From contig DCGA01000174.1 of NCBI GenBank assembly GCA_002314465.1, positions 4,371 through 10,037 on the forward strand: a stretch of DNA of 5,667 nt. Direction: 5' to 3'. The position numbers and the translations under genes were made by a program. Origin of the DNA: a bacterium UBA1790 (GTDB taxonomy: Bacteria; Bacteroidota; Bacteroidia; Bacteroidales; Muribaculaceae). Of this stretch, positions 1 to 3,437 are shown piece by piece. The notes beneath the pieces were generated by a model that was not told the origin of the DNA, did not search any database, and was given only the letters and a program-made list of their open reading frames with translations. Every line of letters starts with the position of its first letter. Position 1 is the first letter of the stretch.

Positions 1-126
1 CGTGCCTCGCTGTATCTTGAAGTTGTTTTCCCCGTTTTCTTCTTGGGCTTGAGTTTGGGTTTGGCACGAGCATGCCAGCAGTGCTGCTGCAACAGTTGCA
101 ACCAGTACTAATAAGTTCTTTTTCAT
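1..126 (-). CDS. N-terminus of a lipoprotein, possibly a family-5 glycosidase (partial)
   Basis: This is a 42-codon 5' fragment that runs off the left edge with no stop. The start is the ATG at 124-126, after an A/T-rich leader. It has a positively charged start (MKKN), a hydrophobic core (residues 5-18) and a lipobox-like L16-L17-A18-C19; C21 is a second candidate. This predicts export, cleavage by signal peptidase II and lipidation, placing the protein on the cell envelope. Then comes a Gln/Glu/Asn-rich spacer (about residues 22-35), the usual flexible tether. The last visible residues, NNFKIQRGT, resemble the opening of the catalytic domain in Bacteroidales GH5 cellulase-like enzymes, which often continue N-[IL]-S-H-W-L-S. 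That link is inferred from nine residues and is tentative; the lipoprotein call is much firmer. A -7-like element lies 43 bases upstream (169-176). Confidence 0.72.
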   Translation of the reverse strand, partial: MKKNLLVLVATVAAALLACSCQTQTQAQEENGENNFKIQRGT

Positions 127-263
127 ATACCGAATAGATTAATTATGGTTTAGTTTTTTATCTGGAGGCAAAAGTACTACATATTTCTAATATAGACTTG
201 CTCAATTCTACCCAATGGTTGCACATTTGTGTTTTTCTATAAAAAGGGCAGTGTTCTCGTGGG
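127..263. other. A/T-rich intergenic region
   Basis: This gap separates the lipoprotein start from the terminator of the DUF2795 gene. It holds the lipoprotein leader and its -7 element (169-176). No credible coding region or RNA gene is seen in the remainder (177-263). Confidence 0.6.
169..176 (-). promoter_or_regulatory. -7 element for the left-edge lipoprotein gene
   Basis: Read on the minus strand this is TACTTTTG, an exact fit to the Bacteroidetes -7 consensus TAnnTTTG. Transcription would start near 162, giving a leader of about 36 bases before the ATG at 126. No good -33 TTTG lies at the expected 19-21 base spacing; the nearest TTG (203-205) is 26 bases away. The -7 match is therefore the only support. 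Confidence 0.5.
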
Positions 264-298
264 GAAAAAAGAAGGAGAGCCATGCGGTTGCTCTCCTT
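264..298 (-). terminator. Intrinsic terminator after the DUF2795 gene
   Basis: A perfect 9-base inverted repeat (AAGGAGAGC at 272-280, GCTCTCCTT at 290-298) encloses a 9-base loop. On the minus strand it is followed at once by CTTTTTT (265-271). It begins 9 bases past the stop codon of the DUF2795 gene. A G/C-rich stem plus U-tract is the standard Rho-independent form. On the plus strand there is no matching T-run, so it should work in one direction only and insulate the lipoprotein gene. Confidence 0.88.
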
Positions 299-307
299 TA
301 TGTGTTA

Positions 308-532
308 TTAATACTCCTCTTCGTCGTAGAAGAAGTCTTCGTCTGAACTGGGGTAGTCGGGCCAGATGTCCTCGATAGAATCGTAAGACTCGCCTTCGTC
401 TTCAATTTCCTGCAGGTTCTCGATGACCTCGAGGGGTGCACCGCTGCGCACTGCATAGTCGATGAGTTCGTCCTTGGTTGCGGGCCATGGAGCATCCTCA
501 AGCTTTGTTGCTAATTCAAGTGTCCAATACAT
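308..532 (-). CDS. DUF2795 family small acidic protein
   Basis: This is a complete 74-residue protein with no signal peptide and no membrane segment, so probably cytoplasmic. The first half (MYWTLELATKLEDAPWPATK, then a DELIDYAVRSGAPLEVIENL-like stretch to about residue 40) matches my memory of the short DUF2795 proteins of Bacteroides and Prevotella, which are predicted to be mostly helical. The second half is strikingly acidic, ending in EDFFYDEEEY, with an IWPDYP turn near residues 56-61. The function of the family is unknown. The ATG at 532 is chosen because the conserved MYWTLELA opening starts there; an overlapping 67-codon frame at 298-501 is a shadow. The gene follows the cobalamin adenosyltransferase by 72 bases, has its own -7 element at 581-588, and ends in a strong hairpin. 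It can probably be transcribed alone as well as by readthrough. Confidence 0.9.
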   Translation of the reverse strand: MYWTLELATKLEDAPWPATKDELIDYAVRSGAPLEVIENLQEIEDEGESYDSIEDIWPDYPSSDEDFFYDEEEY

Positions 533-580
533 AGTGTTATATTTTTAGTTTAGTTTTGTTTAATTTTCAAATTTAGAGCG

Positions 581-588
581 CAAAGATA
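581..588 (-). promoter_or_regulatory. -7 element for the DUF2795 gene
   Basis: On the minus strand this reads TATCTTTG, an exact TAnnTTTG match. It predicts a start near 574 and a leader of about 42 bases that is A/T-rich with no Shine-Dalgarno sequence, as is normal in Bacteroidetes. A -33 TTTG at 19-21 bases is missing; one occurs at 621-624 but with a 32-base spacer. A 13-base A/T palindrome (588-600) sits just upstream. Confidence 0.5.
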
Positions 589-604
589 ATATATTATATT
601 GAAA

Positions 605-1168
605 TTACGCATTCTTATCCCAAAAAATTTCGTTAAAATGGTTTTTTACGTTGAGATATCGTGACAAAATGAAGAAATAATCGCTCAATCGGTTAAGATA
701 TCGTTTGGCGAGAGGGTTGACGGCAGCGTTGCGCGACAGGGTGATGACGCGTCGCTCGGCACGCCGGGCAACGGTGCGGCACACATCGCACTGTGCTGCA
801 GCATGGCATCCGCCTGGCAGTATAAAACTCTTCATGGGCGGCAGGGTTGCGTCCATCTCGTCGATGCGAGCCTCGATGGCGAGAACGTCGTCGTCGCTGA
901 GTCCGTAGACGGGGCTTGCCTCGTCGGCGGTTTCGGTGGCAAGGTATGCGCCCAGGTTGAACAGGCGGTTCTGAATCTTGAAAATCAACTTGCCGGTGGC
1001 CTCGTCGTCGCTGTCGCCGAGCAGACTTGCCAGCAGGCCGATGTGCGAGTTGAGTTCGTCAACTGTGCCATAGGCTTCCACGCGCATGTTGTCCTTGTCG
1101 ACGCGCTGTCCGCCCACGAGCGATGTGGTGCCCTTGTCACCTGTGAGTGTATATACTTTGCTTTTCAT
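605..1168 (-). CDS. PduO-type ATP:cob(I)alamin adenosyltransferase
   Basis: This 187-residue cytoplasmic enzyme has the usual family length. It transfers the adenosyl group of ATP to cob(I)alamin, making adenosylcobalamin for radical mutases such as methylmalonyl-CoA mutase. Visible motifs are the ATP-binding TGDKGTTSLVGG (9-20), RVEAYGTVDELNS (29-41), FILPGG (115-120), the Arg-rich CRTVARRAERR (130-140), and NRLSDYFFILSR (159-170). The order and spacing fit the PduO/MMAB family and not the CobA/BtuR fold. The protein ends at IFWDKNA with no extra domain such as the GlcG-like fusion of Salmonella PduO. The ATG at 1168 puts the nucleotide loop at residue 9, as is usual. It lies 17 bases after the LOG gene, too close for its own promoter or a cobalamin riboswitch, so B12 control at this gene is unlikely. 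Confidence 0.93.
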   Translation of the reverse strand: MKSKVYTLTGDKGTTSLVGGQRVDKDNMRVEAYGTVDELNSHIGLLASLLGDSDDEATGKLIFKIQNRLFNLGAYLATETADEASPVYGLSDDDVLAIEARIDEMDATLPPMKSFILPGGCHAAAQCDVCRTVARRAERRVITLSRNAAVNPLAKRYLNRLSDYFFILSRYLNVKNHFNEIFWDKNA

Positions 1169-1185
1169 TGTTGGGTTGCGGTTGT

Positions 1186-1728
1186 TTAGAGTTGTTCAAT
1201 AGTTTCGAGCGACTCAATCATTTCGTCGATCGATGAAGCGATGATAGAGATGTCGACCATGCCTTTCACGCGTGCAAAGGGCGACTCCTCGGTGATATTG
1301 AGTTGTTCCACCATGTGGTCGTACATGCCGTCGAGGTTCATCACCACGATGCGTCGCGAACTGCCGTCAACAGTGATTTGCGACAGAGTGGCAATCCACT
1401 CGTCGATGGTGCCTATGCCGCCGGGAAGCACTACAAACGCATCGCTACGGCGATACATCTCGTCCTTGCGGTCGTTGAGGTCGCGGGTCTCGATAACCTC
1501 GTCAACAACCTCGTCGAGGCGGTGCATGAAATACTCGGGCACAACGCCCACCACGCGGGCGCCGTTGTCGTGCGATGCCTGAGCCACGGTGTGCATGAGC
1601 CCGGCGTTCACGCCTCCGTAAACCAGAGTGTGGCCGTTCTGGCCTATCCATTTGCCCAGAGCAAGTGCGGTAGCCTCGATGTCGCTACTCAGGCCCTGGC
1701 GCGAGCTGCAATAAACTGCAATATTCAT
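1186..1728 (-). CDS. LOG family / TIGR00730 Rossmann-fold protein
   Basis: This 180-residue cytoplasmic protein belongs to the family of LONELY GUY cytokinin-riboside 5'-monophosphate phosphoribohydrolases, formerly called lysine decarboxylase-like. Characterised members cleave nucleoside 5'-monophosphates to free base and ribose 5-phosphate. Visible features are the Rossmann start MNIAVYCSS (1-9), VYGGVNAGLM (36-45), the active-site pair R87-K88 in DRKDEMYRRSD, and the diagnostic PGGIGTIDE (102-110). Length is normal. The usual third glycine of the YGGG loop is valine (V40), while the catalytic segment is intact, so I expect an active enzyme. The physiological substrate in Bacteroidetes is not settled, and true cytokinin synthesis should not be assumed. 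The gene sits 36 bases after the biotin ligase gene and 17 before the adenosyltransferase gene, probably in the same transcript. Confidence 0.92.
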   Translation of the reverse strand: MNIAVYCSSRQGLSSDIEATALALGKWIGQNGHTLVYGGVNAGLMHTVAQASHDNGARVVGVVPEYFMHRLDEVVDEVIETRDLNDRKDEMYRRSDAFVVLPGGIGTIDEWIATLSQITVDGSSRRIVVMNLDGMYDHMVEQLNITEESPFARVKGMVDISIIASSIDEMIESLETIEQL

Positions 1729-1764
1729 TATAGTAAAGTATGTTTAATTATAGTAATATGTTCT

Positions 1765-2508
1765 TTATAAAGTCACGTTGTTGACCACGTGCTTCACTTC
1801 CTTGAACGCATAGCCCGTGACGGTGCCGTCGGCTGTGCGCAGTTGCAGTGTGCCGTCGGGCAACACGGTGTGTATGGTTGCCTGGAACTGCGTTCCGTCG
1901 GGCAACTCAAATGGGTGCTCCTTGCCGTCGTTGCGGTAGAGCATGGCGAGGAACCGCTCGTGCAAGAGGGCGCACGACTGTGGGGTGAACTGTGTGAGGC
2001 GTTCTATCTCGTTGCCCACCTCGCGCATCACCTCCTCCACATCATGCTGCGTGCCGGTGAGCTGCGCCAGCGACACGGGGTTGGGGGCATCGCTCACAAA
2101 CTCGGTCTGGTTGATGTTGATGCCTGCGCCCAGTATCGAGAATGCAATGCCGCCGCCGGCCAGCGTGTGCTCAATGAGTATGCCGCAGGCCTTGCGGTCG
2201 TTGTGGTAGATGTCGTTGGGCCACTTCACTACAAATCCCGGTGTGTAGCGGTTGAGCACGGTTGCTATGGCCACTGCCACCGCCTCGCTTATGTAGAACT
2301 GCTCCATAGCCTTCACTGCAGGCTGCTTGATGAGCATCGACATGGTGATGTTCTTGCCCGGCTCGGCCTCCCACGAGTTGCCTTTCTGTCCGCGTCCCGC
2401 AGTCTGGTTGTGGGTGTAGACTACGGTTCCCGCAGGCAGTATGTTGGCCATACGCTTGAGGTAGGTGTTGGTCGATGCCGTATCGTGCAGCAAGATGTAG
2501 CGCGGCAT
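1765..2508 (-). CDS. Biotin--[acetyl-CoA-carboxylase] ligase, group I
   Basis: This 247-residue enzyme makes biotinoyl-5'-AMP and transfers biotin to a lysine on biotin carrier proteins of carboxylases or decarboxylases. Motifs are STNTYLKR (12-19), the adenylate loop QTAGRGQKGNSW (35-46), KWPNDIY (95-101) with the expected catalytic lysine near K106, ACGILIE (107-113) and GAGININ (127-133). A C-terminal SH3-like cap follows (about 195-247). The catalytic domain begins at residue 1, so the N-terminal winged helix of E. coli BirA is absent; this ligase cannot repress biotin genes in the BirA way. The residue matching E. coli R118 is Q41. The ATG at 2508 is 6 bases after the tsaE stop, implying a shared transcript and perhaps coupled translation. 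The symbol birA is avoided because there is no repressor domain. Confidence 0.95.
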   Translation of the reverse strand: MPRYILLHDTASTNTYLKRMANILPAGTVVYTHNQTAGRGQKGNSWEAEPGKNITMSMLIKQPAVKAMEQFYISEAVAVAIATVLNRYTPGFVVKWPNDIYHNDRKACGILIEHTLAGGGIAFSILGAGININQTEFVSDAPNPVSLAQLTGTQHDVEEVMREVGNEIERLTQFTPQSCALLHERFLAMLYRNDGKEHPFELPDGTQFQATIHTVLPDGTLQLRTADGTVTGYAFKEVKHVVNNVTL

Positions 2509-2514
2509 GGAGGT

Positions 2515-2955
2515 TTAGTCGTTGGGCAGGGTGAGAGTGAGCAGGCGTGTATCATCGTCGTTGACGGTGAAGTTCACGTCCACGGTGTCGTCGGGCAGCA
2601 AGCCTTCGATGCGCTCGGGCCACTCGATGAGGCACACGGCGCCACAGTCGAAGTAGTCCTCGGTGCCTATCTCGATAGCTTCCTCCTCGTTCTCAAGGCG
2701 GTAGCAGTCGAAGTGGTAGATGAGTTCGGCGGTAGTGTCGCTTCGGTACTCGTTGATGATGGCAAACGAGGGCGAGTTGGTCACGTCTTCAATCACGCCG
2801 AGTTCGCGGCACAATGCGTTGATGAACGTAGTCTTGCCGGCACCCATCTGGCCGTAGAAGGCAAACACGGTGTAGTCGCCCATGGCAGCCATGAACTCGC
2901 GTGCAGCGTCCTGCAAAGCGTCGACCGAGGGGATGTTTATCTCAATTTTCTTCAT
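2515..2955 (-). CDS. tsaE: tRNA t6A threonylcarbamoyltransferase complex ATPase TsaE
   Basis: This 146-residue P-loop ATPase has normal family length. TsaE works with TsaB and TsaD to keep the complex cycling as it places threonylcarbamoyl on A37 of ANN-decoding tRNAs. Neither partner gene is in the window. Visible motifs are the Walker A loop [10 protein letters not shown] (35-44), [10 protein letters not shown] (61-70, the SPTF-like switch), HFDCYRL (81-87, the family HxDxYR signature) and LIEWPERI (109-116). These together are specific to TsaE/YjeE. The C-terminus is acidic (VNDDDTR) before LTLTLPND. The ATG at 2955 is the only start that keeps the N-terminal strand. It is the first gene of the minus-strand unit; upstream are a weak -7-like site and a 16-base dyad, which may control the whole cluster. 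Confidence 0.95.
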   Translation of the reverse strand: MKKIEINIPSVDALQDAAREFMAAMGDYTVFAFYGQMGAGKTTFINALCRELGVIEDVTNSPSFAIINEYRSDTTAELIYHFDCYRLENEEEAIEIGTEDYFDCGAVCLIEWPERIEGLLPDDTVDVNFTVNDDDTRLLTLTLPND

Positions 2956-2984
2956 ATCTATATAGGTGTTTCTTAATTATTCTG

Positions 2985-2992
2985 CGAAAGTA
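2985..2992 (-). promoter_or_regulatory. Possible -7 element of the tsaE operon
   Basis: The minus-strand sequence is TACTTTCG, one mismatch from TAnnTTTG. It would start transcription near 2978 and give a leader of about 23 bases. The expected -33 zone (about 3012-3016) reads TTTCA, also one change from TTTG, and falls in the right arm of the dyad at 3000-3015. The position is right for the operon, but the match is imperfect. Confidence 0.4.
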
Positions 2993-2999
2993 CACAATT

Positions 3000-3015
3000 T
3001 TTCAGTGAACTGAAA
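3000..3015. promoter_or_regulatory. 16-base dyad, possible operator
   Basis: TTTCAGTGAACTGAAA has perfect 7-base arms around a 2-base centre. It lies between the predicted -7 and -33 of tsaE, overlapping the -33. A further half-site, ACTGAAA, lies at 3025-3031, 16 bases downstream of the same half in the dyad, and another TTTCAGT occurs at 3146-3152. The symmetry is directly visible; binding by a dimeric regulator is inference. As RNA, the 2-base loop would make a poor hairpin, which favours a DNA site. Confidence 0.4.
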
Positions 3016-3073
3016 GGATTAGTGACTGAAAAAAGATTAAAATAACTAATAAAGCTCTTCACGATGGGGATTG

Positions 3074-3257
3074 GCCTCGCACAGATCTCTCAGATCACAC
3101 AGATTATATTTTAAAACAACAGATTCATCTGATTTGACTGATTTCTTTCAGTTTATGTTCTTAAAACACCCTCGATAGCCTTTATGTCCTTTTGTCTAAA
3201 AATCCCCTCGTAAAGCACTAAAAAAAATCTGTGAGATCTGGGTGATCTGTGCGAGGC
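3074..3257. repeat. MITE-like element with 32-base inverted ends
   Basis: The left arm (3074-3105) and the right arm (3226-3257) are inverted copies matching at 29 of 32 positions. Both outer ends are GCCTCGC and both inner ends AGATT. Each arm is made of CAGAT-type units about 10 bases apart. The 120-base core holds another small dyad, CAGAT-TC-ATCTG (3120-3131), and no gene. I find no clear target duplication next to the ends. Similar iterated CAGAT/ATCTG repeats are, from memory, common in intergenic DNA of Bacteroidetes. It could be a small non-autonomous mobile element, a relic, or a structured RNA or DNA element; the sequence does not decide. Confidence 0.75.
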
Positions 3258-3340
3258 TATGCGTTCATGCGAAGATAAGGGTCTGCTAGGGTGTAGAAAT
3301 TGATAAAAATGGGTGCGGTTTGGTTTAAATGTTAAATAAA

Positions 3341-3372
3341 TTTGCGTGTTTAGATTAAATTCTGTAACTTTG
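3341..3372 (+). promoter_or_regulatory. Promoter of the secreted choice-of-anchor J gene
   Basis: A -33 TTTG (3341-3344) and a -7 TAACTTTG (3365-3372, TAnnTTTG) are separated by exactly 20 bases, matching the Bacteroidetes primary sigma consensus in sequence and spacing. It predicts a start near 3380 and a leader of about 58 bases, rich in A/T, running into TTTTATT just before the ATG at 3438. No Shine-Dalgarno sequence is present. This is the best promoter in the window. Confidence 0.82.
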
Positions 3373-3437
3373 TCGTGAAATTACCGATGGGTGATAAACG
3401 ATTTGTGAAAAATCATTTTCTAAAATATAGTTTTATT

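Larger units (their letters stand above)
2956..3437. other. 482-base divergent intergenic region
   Basis: This is a non-coding gap between the divergently transcribed tsaE and the secreted-protein gene, clearly richer in A/T than its flanks. From left to right it holds the tsaE leader and a weak -7-like site, a 16-base dyad (3000-3015), the inverted-repeat element (3074-3257), an unremarkable stretch (3258-3340), a strong rightward promoter (3341-3372) and a leader of about 58 bases. I see no tRNA or other RNA gene. Any reading frames inside are short and start poorly. Confidence 0.8.

Noticed and set aside
1169..1185. Cobalamin riboswitch ahead of the adenosyltransferase gene
   Set aside because: The gap is only 17 bases, far too short for the roughly 200-base aptamer, and no B12-box sequence was noticed upstream of the operon.
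803..1189. 128-codon plus-strand frame opposite the cobalamin adenosyltransferase gene
   Set aside because: It is antisense to a well-supported enzyme gene and shows no family features.
1789..2976. 395-codon plus-strand open frame opposite the biotin ligase and tsaE
   Set aside because: It lies antisense to two genes with clear motifs. Its Val/His/Ala/Leu-rich composition is what the complement of these codons gives, and it has no recognisable domain.
3074..3257. CRISPR array or terminator pair made from the CAGAT repeats
   Set aside because: There are only two long copies, inverted and not direct, with no uniform spacers. Both flanking genes are transcribed away from it, so terminators are not needed there.
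3400..3418. Hairpin in the leader of the secreted-protein gene (GATTT...AAATC)
   Set aside because: The stem is only five mostly A/T pairs with no U-tract after it, so it is too weak to call a regulatory structure.
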